64,000 nt of DNA, taken from Nitzschia sp. pyKryTriq1. Lineage: Eukaryota > Bacillariophyta > Bacillariophyceae > Bacillariales > Bacillariaceae. Positions within the stretch are counted from its first letter, which is position 1; every line of letters begins with the position of its first letter. Location of the stretch: positions 3,472,001 to 3,536,000 of the forward strand of contig OY101117.1 of assembly GCA_956465555.1 (NCBI GenBank), read 5' to 3'. The notes beneath the pieces were generated by a model. That model was not told the DNA's origin. It made no database searches and worked only from the letters and a program-made list of their open reading frames with translations. Position numbers and translations under genes: made by a program. Below are positions 40,588 to 52,702 of this stretch, one piece after another.

Positions 40588-42576
40588 ATGGCGATCAAGA
40601 TCACAAAAGAACAACAACAATCATCATCATCAAAGCAGCAATATCATCGTCGCCCCAAGAACTGTAAGACGCTGTTGTTGGTCCTTTCGATGTCCGCCGT
40701 GCTCGTCATAACACAATTGTTCAATTCGACGACCTTATTATTCGAGTTTGTCAGCAGCAACAGCAACAGCAACAGTCGGGAGATCATCAGTGGCTGGTGG
40801 TTCGAGTCTTCATTGCCATCATCATCATCATCATCATCATCGTCGTCGTCCGCCAGCAGTGAGAAAACGACTGATGATGATGATGATGATGATGATGACG
40901 ACAATTCGCTCGTTTGGAACGAACGAGGATGCGTCGCTTGGCCCGAACCTCAGCAAAGCTTTCCCGACAGCAAGAACGAAAACAACAAGATTGGCATGAC
41001 CACCAATACGGAACAACAACAACAACAACAACTACCACCCACCGGCATGGTGGTCACGCTGGCCCGTCGCGCCGACAAGTCTGGGGCCCCCGACACCTTG
41101 GACTTCCTCTGTCAGAAGATTCCGACCCAACAGGCTTATTTTTTAGAACCACACGGATTGGATCTATTGTTGGTGTTGGACATTTACGGTGTCGACACGA
41201 GCATGGTCGCTGACTGTTTGGGGTTGATACTACTATTAGCGGACGAGGAGGAGGAGGAGGAAGGTGCCACAAAAACAAAAACAAAAACAACAAAATTAAA
41301 AACAACAACAAGAAATTGGACCAACCTCGATGGGTCCATCGTCACAACACATCAGTACAAAAGCAGGACTGGCAAGGGAAACGTATACTTGATGCCGTTC
41401 GAGATGCCTTATCCGGACTACATTCAACGTAACATGAGTTTGTTGGATGAACCCATGTTAGATTGCCCAACACCTCACGATTACATTCAAGGGACGCGGT
41501 ACTATTCGGATCAATTTTTGCACTTGGCGATATTACAAGATTACGATTACATGATCAAGATCGATCTAGACGTTGAATTCAAAGGGGCGTTGCCGTTCAA
41601 CATGCTGTGGGACATGAAACAGCAAGGTGCTATTTTTGGTCATACCGGCGAGTTCCCCGAAGGACTCAGTGCCTGCTGCCAGGGCATACACCCTGTTATG
41701 GAGAGCTTTGTGAAACAACACGCCAATCGAACAGCGACGGCGACGGCGACCGGACAAGAACAAGAATTCTCTTGGACGCAGCACTGGAAGGGGCCTTGCT
41801 CGGCTGGTCTTCCCGAATTCGAACGAGGTTGGGATCAATATTATACAAACTTTGTGGTAATGGATCGTAAGTTCTTTCAAAGCGAACCCGTTCGAGCCTA
41901 CGGACGATGGATGAATGAAGCCAATCCAGGGGTCTTCAAATATAGGTGGGGCGATCAATTGTTCTTTCACATTGCAATGGGAATGTTTTTAGGTCCCGAG
42001 TAAGTGTTGTTTATCGTCGTTCTACACGTAATATAGTTTGGGTGTGCGAGAGTGAAGGGGGGCAGTCCGCTAGTATCGCTATCCAATAACCCAGTAGTCA
42101 TGCAGGTGGTGACGAAGAACCAATCCGAGTTGGAGAAATCTGCGCCCAAACCAGATGGACGACTGTCCTCCCCAAGAATCACACACTCACTCGTCTTGGT
42201 GCTGTCTTTGTTTCTCATTTCTTTTCTTCTTTTTGTTGTTTGCGCGTCCTCCGTTCCATTCCATTCCGTTCCTTTCCTTTCTGTTGACGACAGCTTTCGC
42301 AGTTACGTTTTGGATTACACGGACTTTCGATGTCGTCGCTTTACAAACTGTTGGTTCTTTTGGGTAGGAGATGGTGGTGGAAACAACGATACCAACTTTT
42401 GTCAAGCCCCAGGGGCGTATTTTCATCATGGCAAGGCGCGCAATGTGTTTGGAAAGTTGTTGTTTTCGACGAACGTGACATCATCATCATCATCATCATC
42501 ATCATCGCCGATGCGGAGCACGCCCTTTGTCAATCGCTATCGACACAATTGTATGGATTTGCCAAAGGATCAATAG
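40588..42576 (+). CDS. Type II membrane glycosyltransferase, GT15/KRE2-like
   Basis: Probably a Golgi glycosyltransferase; GT15 enzymes add alpha-1,2-mannose to protein glycans. Exons 40588-41999 and 42294-42576 give about 564 aa. A short basic cytosolic tail precedes a signal anchor (TLLLVLSMSAVLVITQLF) and a Ser/Asp-rich stem. The catalytic part holds a DXD metal motif in YMIKIDLDVEFKG (Asp 326 and 328). It continues with GWDQYYTNFVVMDRKFFQSE, VRAYGRWMNEANPG and FKYRWGDQLFFHIAMGMFLGP, which parallel the WYTNFEI/FF.S...Y/RWGDAP blocks of the KRE2/KTR mannosyltransferases. The GTAAGT donor at 42000 and the CAG acceptor at 42293 keep frame; the exon 2 part is less like the family, so the 3' end is less sure. 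Confidence 0.75.
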
Positions 42577-43311
42577 AATTTGTTATTATTATTATTATTA
42601 TTTGTTGGTACTGCTGTACGTATACTAGTAGTAAGCGATGGATGGATGGATGGATGGATGGATGGATGGATCAGAGGTGATACTATACTATAGCTAGCTT
42701 CTACACTACTAGACTAGAATACTATACTCTTGTATTCTTGCTTTCGGAGTTTTATCCAAAAAACAAAGTATGGGTGATGATTCATTCGTCCGCTTGGTGG
42801 GTGGCGTTCGTTATAGTTCTGGTATACCTATGCGGTCCGAATAACTGTCCTACTATAACTGCACACGTACCACCGGTATGGTACCGGTACCAGATATAGC
42901 GTTTTCGTTCGTTCGCCTGGCCATCGACCGTTTCTTTCTTTGCACGTGCCTCGCGCTCGCGGCGGCCTTCGCGTTCCTGCCGTTGCGTTGTGCGTGCTGT
43001 ACGAACGTACACGTCTACAAGTGCCGCCCTGCGGGACGGCACGTGCGTACCGGTACCAGTACGTACAGTACGTCAAGAATCCGAACCACAGCATCTATAC
43101 CGGTACTATTCAGCGATGATGGATGCCGCCGCATATGATCCATGATGCAAGTGAAAGGGATCTTTTGTCGCGTTCTCGCACTACTTCTCGCACAGAACAA
43201 AAAACGAAGAGCAGAATAAATAATATAAAGAAAGCCATCTCACAACAAATTATCGTCTACACATACACCAACACGAAAGTTACAACTATCGTACCACTAC
43301 AGGATTAGACC
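42577..43311. other. Intergenic region with GATG microsatellite
   Basis: A TTA run (42586-42602), a (GATG)n run at about 42638-42670 and several GTACCGGTAC motifs (42870-43070) occur. No gene supported. Confidence 0.45.
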
Positions 43312-45578
43312 ATGGCAGCATCACCAGCACCAGCACCAGCACCAGCACCAGCACCATCATCGCCACCAGGAGCGGCCACAACCCTCCGCCGCCGTGTACT
43401 ACTTTTAGGCAAGGGATCCTCTTCCGCCCCATCCTCCCATCATCATCATAACCATCATAACCATCATCATCACCATCAAAGTCGCATGAATACCAATAAC
43501 AATAACAACAACAGTACCGCCTCTATCCATCTCCGTACGACGAGTAAAAACAGTCATATCATCCAAAGAAGAACAAAAAGTCAACACCAGCAACAACAAC
43601 AGCAACAGCAACAACAACAAGAACAACGTCATCGTCATCATCCCTCGGAACATCAAGTTGATAGTAATATGCGCATGTTGGCTTGTGAAATGGCCCGGCA
43701 AATGTACATGGAAGACTTTGCTGGTGGTAACGATGGTAACGGTAATGATAGTGGTGGGATGGTGTCGCTGTTAAAGCAGAAGAACAGCAGCAGCAGCAGC
43801 AGCAAAAGCAGCAAAAGCAGAAGCAGCAGTCAACGAATCCTCGAAGAGACCCGAAAACTTCCCAAGTTCCATCCGGAAGAAGTTACCAAGGGAGCATTAT
43901 TGGGAAGTGGAGGCTTTGGAGACGTCTATGAAATCCAGAAATTTGAAATTCTTCTTGCTTCTTCTGCTGGTACTGGTAGTACTACGAGTACTACAAGTAC
44001 TGCCCGATCAGCAGGGGCACTGGCAGGTCGGCAATTCATTGCCAAACATTGTTGCTATCAATACAACGATAATGAGAACCCCCACCACCACCACCACCAG
44101 CAGCAGCAGCAGCATGATCACCACGAGGACGAGAATCATCCTCATCATCATCGGGAGGCACGGTATGTCATCAAGATGCTAAAGCCCGACATTCTTTTCT
44201 CGTCGAATCATCATAATCATCATCATAATCAGCATCATCATAATCATCATGACGATGAGCAAGACTACGATGATAATGAGGAGGATGAAGATCCACAACA
44301 AGAAGACGAGGAATCCTCAACAAGAACTAGTAGTACTAGTAGCAGTACTACTACTACTACTACGGCTGCTGCTGCTGATATCATGAATGACTTGTGTCAA
44401 GCCGTGGCCGATTTAAATGTCGAAACACGAATCCTCAGTTCGATCGACCATCCGAACATTATCAAGCTTCGTGCCATTGGTAAAGGGCCGCGCTTTCATC
44501 CAGGATATTTTATCGTTTTGGATCGCTTGTACGATACACTGGAAACTAGAATTCAAAAGTGGCGGCGACAACAACAACAACAACGAGGACAACGAGGAGG
44601 ACCAGGAGGAGGACGAGGACAAATGATGATGAAGACGACCACCTCGAAGCATAACAACAAGAATCATGATGATGATCATCATCATCATCTCTCGTGCTGG
44701 AAAGGACTCCTACTCAAGGGAAAGATGATTCTTCGAGATCATCATGATGTTGATGATTCTTCTTGTTCCATCATCACGCATCATCCAAACAAACAGGAGC
44801 TTTGCTGCTGGCAAGAGCGATTGAGGGTGGGATATGATTTGAGTTCGGCCTTGGCCTATCTACATGACCACCGGATCATCCATCGGGATCTCAAGCCACA
44901 AAATATTGGATTCGATATTGTAAGTACTACTACTGTACGAGTAGATTAGTACCGAGTACCGAGTACCGTACTTGTGAATGCCTTGGAAGAATCTTGGGTA
45001 TATATTCTATACGAGAATGAAACAATGCTGATACCGCTAATCCTGCTAATCACTTCCCCGTTCTTCGCGTGACTGCTTCTTCAAAACAGAGAGATGATAT
45101 TAAACTTTTTGACTTTGGACTGGCAAAAGAATTACCACCAAGAATGCACCTACTACTAGCCGAGGACGACGACTCCTCGGAGGAGGAACGATATTGCATG
45201 AGTCTGTGCGGTTCCTACCCCTACATGCCCCCCGAAGTAGCGTTGGAAGAGCCGTACAATCAAACGTGTGACGTGTATTCCTTTGCGATTGTCCTTTGGG
45301 AAATGTTGGCCTTGAAACCAGCATACGAAAGTTATTATACTACCGCTAGTAGGAAGCACAACAAGAACAAGAACAACAACAGCGATCATCAAGACGACTA
45401 CTTGATGCGGAATGTCTTTGTTCCTCCTTACGAGCGTCCGTTGATCAAAGAAACTTGGCCGACTCCCCTCCAAGCCTTGCTCCATTCTTCCTGGCATCCT
45501 ACTCCTTCGTGTCGTCCTTCCATGCAACACGTGGAAGAGTGCCTCCTGGCAGAATGGTGCAACGCCGCTCAACAATAA
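43312..45578 (+). CDS. Protein kinase (Ser/Thr or dual-specificity), paralog 1
   Basis: Exons 43312-44919 and 45090-45578 give about 698 aa. The N-terminus is Pro/Ala repeats, then His-, Asn- and Gln-rich runs. The kinase domain starts near KGALLGSGGFGDVYEI (Gly loop), with long low-complexity inserts before the catalytic Lys (RYVIKMLKP). It continues with DLNVETRILSSIDHPNIIKL (helix C Glu), the hinge FIVLDRLYDTLE, HRDLKPQNIGFDI, then after the intron KLFDFGLAKEL (DFG) and SYPYMPPEVALEE (APE-like). The loop SLCGSYPYMPPEV resembles a TKL or diatom-specific kinase. All catalytic residues are present. It is tail-to-tail with a paralog at 45968-48243 and shares its intron position after GFDI. Confidence 0.88.
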
Positions 45579-45967
45579 AAGGCAAGGAGACAGGCTTTTG
45601 TCTTCCTTGAAGAATTATTGGTCGCGGCGGATGCAACAAGAATCCTGGCAGCATAGTAGAACAAAAGTAGTACTATAAGGACGCGATGAGAGAGTGATGA
45701 TGGCGGCAGCAGCAGCAGTTCATTGATCAGAGCAGTACGTATATATGAGTATGCATGCATGTGAACTTCGTTCGAGGAGAGTGAGACTCTAGAGTACTGC
45801 TGCTATTGTATGACATGGGTATACAATACGAGTATACTGTACGAGTAGCTCTACTCTAGAGTACGTACTGGTAAATTCCCCATTATATAAAATATGCATT
45901 AATCATTGGTTTCAAAATAAGAGCAACGAATGAAAGAATGAATGAATGAAAGAAAGAGCGTTCTTCT
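45579..45967. other. Convergent region between the two kinase genes
   Basis: Only 389 bp separate the two stop codons. Contains CTAGAGTAC/GTACGAG motifs (45790-45870) and a GAATGAAA run. No gene. Confidence 0.45.
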
Positions 45968-48243
45968 TTACAATGTCCTTGCTGTCTTGGATCGATGAAA
46001 GACGTGAGTCGATCGTCGTTGATTGTGTTCCAGTCCCGAATCATCTCCATTTCGAAAGGAGATACATTCCTTTCTCAGAATAGCTTCGACATGTTTCATC
46101 CTCGGACGTTCGTCAGGATTGGGACTCCATCCACGTCGCATCAAAATTTGCAGAGGCGTACTGGCCCAAGGTTGCTGTCGTAGTCGTTGTCGTTTTGGTT
46201 CTTGTTGCTTGGGTTGGATCATTCCCTGTTGCTGTTGCTGCTCTTTTCTTCGAGGAGCCGCCATCCGTGGTAGTATGGACGGTAGTCCTAGTAGTAGTCT
46301 CTTGAGTTTGTTGTTGTTATTTGGCTCTTTGTGACTGTGATTACTACCACCACTGTCCAAGCATGGTCGTCGATGATTCAACCAGACTTGTTCTTGTAGT
46401 TCTTCGGGCGATATGGCACCGTAGGGACGTTCGAGTGCCATGATTTCCCATAATAGAATCGTAAAGGAGAAGATATCGCAACCTTCATTGTAGTTTTGTC
46501 CCAGTCCGACTTCGGGTGCCACTATATAGCCAAGAAGAAGAATTGAATTGAATTGAATTGAATTGAGTGAGCGAGTGAGTGACCAAACACATGCATGCAT
46601 GAATACATTCTTCGTTTCGACTTTTTCGAACTTACTGTAACGCATCGTTCCACACATGGCCGTAAAGGCATACCGTCCATTCTCATCCGCAACTTGATCA
46701 TGATCGCCACCACCACCACCACCATTCTCGTTATCGGTGGTGGTGGTATTGTTGTTCTTTCGGATTCCCTTGATGGGCATGACTTTGGCCAGTCCGAAAT
46801 CAAAAATCTTCAAATCGCCTCGCTGGAGGAGTATTTTCGATGGAGAAAGCGCGAGATCGAGAGATCGAGTAGGATAGGAAGCAAGAAAGAATGTGAGTGA
46901 ACAGTACGCATAGTACATTCAGTGACCGCACGCCCATGACTTTGCTTGACTTGACTTTTTGTACTTACAATATCGAATCCAATATTTTGTGGTTTGAGAT
47001 CTCGATGCAAAATCCGATTCCGATGCAGATAGGCAATGGCGGAACTCAAATCAAAGGCCGCGACCAATCGATTTTCATACAATTGTGCTTTGGCCAATCC
47101 TTGAGGATCACGTCCAAGTAGACGTGCCTTCCATACCCCCTCGATGCGTTGATACTGTGTCTTCCATTGCACCAAACGCTGTTCCAACGTATCATACAAG
47201 CGATCCAAAATGATAAAGAATCCATCGGATCCTCCAAAGGGCCCGCCTTGAGAAATGGCTCTCATTTTGATCACATTGGGATGATTGGTCAAGTTGGATA
47301 GGATCCGTGCTTCCATGGCCATGTCGACAATGCCTTGGAGTAGTTTGGTGGAATCTTGCATCGTCTCTTTACTCAAACTTTTGATAGCATATCGAGCATC
47401 TCCTCCATTGCGAAAGCAATGATTGGCAATGAAGTCTCTGGATTCTTTCAATACTTCATCATCTTCTTCTTGTTCTTCCTGCTGCTGATGATGATGATGA
47501 TGATGATGCGGAGAAGAAGTAGGGGAAAACGGAGAACCGCTCATGGTTCCCGACAAGCGACTGACTACCGATGGCACCCACTTGTTGTTGGTAAGAAAGA
47601 GAGAAGAGCTCTTGATGTTGTCCTGCAAAAAGGCTCCCAGTGATACTGGAGGTGCGGGAGTTTGCTTTGGGTGCTTGGTTGGTTTCGCCGGCACTTGGAA
47701 CGGCTCTGATTTGACCACGCCGCCAGGGCCACCGCTGGGAAACTTGTTCCGACTGTGCTTCCCACCAAAGGGAGGCGGACCACCGTTCAAATGTTGAAAG
47801 CCACGAACTTCACTGACATTCGAAAAGGCTCCCTTCCCCAACAGCTTTCCATCCAAGACTTGGTATCGGAGAAACTTGGGAAAGGAATCCGATTGATCCT
47901 TGCAGCAGGTAGTAGTAGTACTAGTAGTACTACCATCACCAGTGGAAGAAATAGAAGCAGCCATAATAACGTCTTGATAGTATTCCTTGGCTTGAGCGTT
48001 GGTTTCCCGACGCATCGCTTCCTCTTCTTCGGCTTGCGTTCCTACCGTACGCGAACTCGCTCCATGTTTGCTAGTATTCGTATGATCATGGATACTGCTG
48101 CAATGCTTGTTGACATGGATTGACGTATCGGCACCTTCCGGAGAGGTACGCATGTTGCGAGGCAAGTACGAACCCAAGAGGTTCGGAGAAGAACGGACAT
48201 GCAGAGGAGCATGCACCATGTTACCACCAGTATTGCCCGTCAT
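45968..48243 (-). CDS. Protein kinase, paralog 2 of the convergent pair
   Basis: Exons 48243-46969, 46822-46636 and 46521-45968 give about 671 aa. The start at 48243 (MTGNTGGNMVHAPL) is preferred over the far-upstream ATG because the upstream part reads through simple repeats. The N-terminal ~150 residues are of unknown role. Kinase features: GKLLGKGAFSNVSEVR, RYAIKSLSK, MAMEARILSNLTNHPNVIKM, FFIILDRLYDTLEQRL, HRDLKPQNIGFDI, KIFDFGLAKV, then MCGTMRYMAPEVGLG across intron 2, and DIFSFTILLWEIMALERPYG. Intron 1 sits at exactly the same codon as in the other kinase; intron 2 is unique to this copy. The C-terminus is Gln-rich before RGWSPNPDERPRMKHVE. Confidence 0.88.
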
Positions 48244-50541
48244 TATTTGGTTTTTGGTAATATCGATCGATGCGGTGGTGTATTGTACCGGTGTAATACT
48301 ATAGTCGTAGTCGTGGTCGTGCAAGATGGAAGATTGGATCGAGTCCTCGCTACTAGCTAGTAGTAATAGTAGTAATAGTAGTAGAGTATTAGATCGTCTC
48401 TCGCTCGGAACAAGAACAGAACAAGACAAAACGGGCAGAAGGAGGAAGCCAGTGATCTGATCGATCTTTTGCGGTCTAATACTATCATAGCTTTTATGTG
48501 CAGTAGTACTGTAGCTTGGCGAGGCATCACGCATAAAAAGCCAAAAACGCACAAAAATTGCATACAATAATACGCGTTGTTCGTTGCAGCCGTTGTATTT
48601 AGAAGAAGACGACTGATGCACTCACGCAGGCATGTTCGCCTTCTGTCGTATTCAGTTTACTTAACAACCCACTTGCCTCTGTTAAGAAAGATGGTACGAA
48701 TTCCTTGTTCGATGGACAAATAAAATAGCCGCTTTTATTAAATAATAATGAATACAAACATTTATTGGAAGGCATTTCAAACGGGTGAGTCCCAACATTT
48801 AACAGATTCAGAATTCTGGTTGTGGGGCTTTAGAATCCGATTCTCCACCTTCTAGAGGAATAATATGTGTGTTCACAAACTTCACTTCCACTTGAAGGAA
48901 GAAGAAGTGTATCCATTATTTGCAAAATCTCTTCTTCCCCACAGTACTGTAGCCAGCAGATGATAGAGAAGGAGTCGAACGAACCCAGCCAGGGCATAAT
49001 AATCAAAACTGGGCAGATGTCATTATCGATTGATCATCATCGCCATGATCATCGCGAGAAGAAGAGATCTACCGGGTATTGTTCGTTCTTCGAGAGGACG
49101 ATAGATAATGGACGATGATGAAAGGGAGGGAGGTCTTTCTCGAAGTCATATTACTGTTATTGTTTCTTATCTATCTTGCTGACTGGATGGATGAGGAGTG
49201 AGTTGTCGTCGTTGTCGTCGTCTCTCTTCTCTTCTCTACTCTACTCTACTCTACCGTAGTACTACAACAACAACGACATCATCATTATTTTCTCATCACT
49301 TTATGGTGGTGGTGGTGCTGCTGCTGGCGCTTCTTGTTCATCATCTTGCTTTTCGACTACTGCTGCTGCTTTCATAACGCGCGGCAGGATCCGATGGGGA
49401 TAAGACGGGGACCAGATCAAGGATCAGATGATGATCGGGCACTGCTGACTGAAGAAGACCCGATCGAAATGATGATGATGATGGCAGCCGGTAGACTACT
49501 ATTCTCGAACAACGCATGAACAAACAGAAATCAAGAATATCATACTAGTAGCTGTCGCTCCAAATGAGGATTCTTGTGTTGTGTCTCTAATGAGAGCAGG
49601 ATGATGATGATGATGATGATGATGACGACGACGACTCAACAATCATGTCATGATCGATCATGCTGGTGGATGAGGACTACCACAGTACTACTAGTACTAG
49701 TAGTACGAGGAGCAGGACAAAGAAGATGAACAAGACGAAGAGGAGGAGAGGTGGTGAACAGATTGTTGGATGATCGACCACCAGCACCCCTAGTAGCATG
49801 CTCTGCAAAGCTGGTGGTGGTGGTGGTGGTGCAGTTGTCGTCCACAAGAAGCCTTTGTTCCGACTGCTGGTGCATGATGGTTCTTGAAAACTACCACTAC
49901 TAATTCTATTTTCTTGGCGCTTCTTGCTTCTTCCTGATGATTCTTGGAAATAGTACTGGTGTACTGCTAGCTACGAATTGGCTGATTGAGTGGTTGAGTC
50001 AGTCGGTCGTGGTGCGGTAAGAAGTACTACTACTAGTGCTGGTGCTGGTGCTGGTGCTGCCCAATGAAGAATGCCAACAAGAACAGCAGCAGCTGCTACT
50101 ATGCTGGTGATGCCCGACCCATCATGATCCCTCGTCTCTGGAAACCAGATACGAGTAGTACGAGGAGGCAAAAGATGCTAGTAGACTGACTGACTGACTG
50201 GCTGACTGACTCACTCACTCACTCACTCACTCACTCATCGGACGAAGACTTCTTGCTGTTTGACGCGCCGGCTGGGGATGAACAAGATATGTGTTGTTGT
50301 TGGTGGTGGTGGTGTCTTTTTCTAAAGGCGGCAGGAGGTCGTGATAATACCAAGAAGGCATAACGACAACCCTGCACCACCAGTACCACCACCACCACCA
50401 CTAGGATCAGATGCATGCTGCTCGGTAAACTCCTCGACCACAGCCCGAACAAACAAGTTATTGTTTTACTCTAGTAGTAGTAGTAGTAAGCTAAGCTAAA
50501 AGCAGCGTATTAGTAGTACTGTAGTAGTAGTGTACTCTTTC
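48244..50541. other. Long region without a supportable gene
   Basis: About 2.3 kb. 48244-48700 is upstream DNA of the kinase. 49595-49625 is a (GAT)n run, 50195-50236 is GACTGACTG then (ACTC)n, and 49680-49705 and 50465-50490 are ACTAGTAGTA arrays. Minus-strand frames at 50231-50452 (73 aa, one Val-rich hydrophobic stretch made by a CCACCA repeat), 49971-50171 and 49648-49875 are dominated by repeats and not accepted. I see no domain in any frame. Confidence 0.4.
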
Positions 50542-51660
50542 TTAAAAGATTCCCTTGGGATCATCCAGTGGCCAATCTCCCATGGCAGCAATCGTCTCTG
50601 CTTCGGTATTGAGAAACTTTAATTCTCCCCCCTCGGTATCCAACACGACAAAGGCTGGAATACCCGATCGACGACGTGTTGTACAATCATCAGCATCATT
50701 AGCATCAGCATCATTATCATCTTGTTCAAGAAAGATGGGGGATTCCCGTCCCGCCCAAATACCATATTGTTTCTTGAGTTTCTGTGCGGCTTCTACGGTA
50801 CCGACTCCTATCATGCTAGTGGTTTCATCGTCATTGTCATTGTCATTCATCCTCAATTGTGCCGATAACTTCTTCATTCGATCGAGTTGAAATTCCATAC
50901 TAGCATCGCTCGAGACGTAGATGAGTCGAATTTTTTGTTCACTTTCACACAAGGCTTTGATATATTGTGGCAACATGAATTCCAATTCACGACATGCCGG
51001 ACACCATCCGGCACCAAAATACAAAGCGACGCGATGACCTTGGACGAGTGGTGCCAATTCTTCCGGCGTCTTGTAGTAGAATACAGCATTAGCATTAGCA
51101 TTAGCATTAGCAGCAGCATTCTGATTCTGACCTTGAGCAGCAGCATCATCATCATGAGCATCAATATTAGCAATAACCTTGACCAAGTCCATATCCATCA
51201 AACCTGCCTTTTGAATATTGAGAAGTGTGGTTTCCAGAGGAGTCTCGACAGCTACTGCCATGGCAGCAGTGGCACCAAAGATATCGTCATTAGTACTGGT
51301 AGTAGTAGTACTGGTAGTAGTATTTGTTTCATCATTGATTATCAACTCTTGGCCATTGACCATGACGGTTGGTTCGAGAACGACTCCTCCATCTTCATCA
51401 CCATTATCATTATTGTCTTCTTCTTTTTCTTCTTCTTCTTCTTCTTGTTGGTCCTCCTCGACGGCTCTCCGCACGGTGGTGGTTATCGGTACACGTAATA
51501 CTACCGGTACTTGAGTATTACCGGTATTAAGTAGTAATAGTCGTCGAGGACGATTGGCGGGATGAGACCACCTCGAAGGAACAAAGGCGTGGGAAAAAGA
51601 AGCAATAAGCATCATCCATATCAGCTGCGGCATGATCAGCATCACCATCCTTGTCATCAT
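50542..51660 (-). CDS. Plastid-targeted thioredoxin-fold protein (nucleoredoxin-like)
   Basis: 372 aa in one exon. The N-terminus (MLIMPQLIWMMLIASFSHAFVPSR) is a signal peptide ending in S-H-A-F-V-P, a variant of the diatom plastid cleavage motif, so plastid import is likely. A low-complexity Glu/Asp/Thr region follows. The thioredoxin-like domain starts around VFYYKTPEELAPLVQGHRVALYFGAGWCPACRELEFML, with active site W219-C-P-A-C223, then IRLIYVSSDASMEFQLDRM and the cis-Pro region SGIPAFVVLDTEGGEL. The V-x-S-D pattern and long distance to cis-Pro match nucleoredoxin/tryparedoxin-type proteins better than classical thioredoxin. Acidic and Asn-rich inserts are repeat-derived. The reductant and targets are unknown. 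Confidence 0.85.
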   Translation of the reverse strand: MMTRMVMLIMPQLIWMMLIASFSHAFVPSRWSHPANRPRRLLLLNTGNTQVPVVLRVPITTTVRRAVEEDQQEEEEEEKEEDNNDNGDEDGGVVLEPTVMVNGQELIINDETNTTTSTTTTSTNDDIFGATAAMAVAVETPLETTLLNIQKAGLMDMDLVKVIANIDAHDDDAAAQGQNQNAAANANANANAVFYYKTPEELAPLVQGHRVALYFGAGWCPACRELEFMLPQYIKALCESEQKIRLIYVSSDASMEFQLDRMKKLSAQLRMNDNDNDDETTSMIGVGTVEAAQKLKKQYGIWAGRESPIFLEQDDNDADANDADDCTTRRRSGIPAFVVLDTEGGELKFLNTEAETIAAMGDWPLDDPKGIF

Positions 51661-52702
51661 TCTTCTTCCGTTCTTTTGGAGGATGATGGATGATTGATGA
51701 TGGATGATTCTTCAAGCGTTGCTTATTATTTCAGGTACTGTAGTACAGAGCTCTATGTATATTCAATACGGACGTCTATATTATGGAACAAGACGTTTTG
51801 TTCTGTCTTGTCTTGTCTTATCTTGTCTTGAAAGACGTTTTGTTCTGTCTTGTCTTGTCTTGTCTTGTCTTATCTTGTCTTGTCGAATAAAGGGTTATAT
51901 GGATCTTGCGCTACAGTATTACGATGATGCATCGACGACCGCAGACAGTACCGCTGCGTATGTACTTGTATTCAGGTACTTGTGTGCCGCTCGGCACGTC
52001 GTATACCGGTATCATCCGCCATGGTCCAGCAAAGAGAGACGCAGCCCCGCCGCCCTCGTCGCGTCGTCGAAAACGCCGCGAAGCGATACACGTACAGTAG
52101 ATCGCGAGTTCGCCGCCGCGCGGTGCCATCGAGACAGACCTCGTACTACAGTAAATGTACAGTATGTACTTGTACATACTGTACGAGGTATGCACGGTAC
52201 TTGTGGGGTACGGTACAGGTACGTACGTACTGTGTATCGGTGGCACCCAGCAATGCGTTTTGTTAGCAAGGATACAAGTACAGTACATCACTCTACCGGT
52301 ACCGTATACTAGTACTCGTGCTACTACTACTACTAGCTAGTAGTAGTTGAGGTCGCTGAAACTCGCTGTCATCCCTTGCTGCTTTCACTCCTGGTGGTAG
52401 TAGTACTGACTACTACTACTAGCAGTTGTTGTAGACTTGGTACTACAATCAGCATGGTGATGATTTCTAATCGAAGAATAATGATAGTTTTGTAGTAGTA
52501 GTAGTAGTACTAGTAGTGTGTATTAGCAAAAACGAAGGGCTGCAGTGTAATTGTAAAAACGGACGCGCCGACTCACTCTCGCTGGAAGCAAAAAATATAC
52601 ATTGGTGGGAGATCTTGATGCAAAATAATAAAATAAGCAATAACATGAGAAGAAAAAGGAACATGTTTCTTGGTCGTGATGCCTGCTGTTGTTGCTGCAT
52701 GT
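51661..52702. other. Intergenic region with TCTTG repeats and GTAC palindromes
   Basis: 51795-51887 consists of two related runs of the pentamer TCTTG (with TCTTA variants), each starting GACGTTTTGTTC. 52140-52320 is packed with GTACAGTAC, GTACTTGTACATAC and CGGTAC motifs. No gene supported. Confidence 0.5.

Noticed and set aside
48244-48621. Upstream extension of the second kinase to MHQSSSSKYNG
   Set aside because: The extension reads through Ser/Leu repeat sequence and lacks conserved content; the ATG at 48243 is a simpler start. It cannot be fully excluded without transcripts.
49334-50452. Several short minus- and plus-strand frames as a multi-exon gene
   Set aside because: Each frame is dominated by CAC, GAT or ACTC repeats, and no frame gives a recognisable or consistent protein across plausible splice sites.
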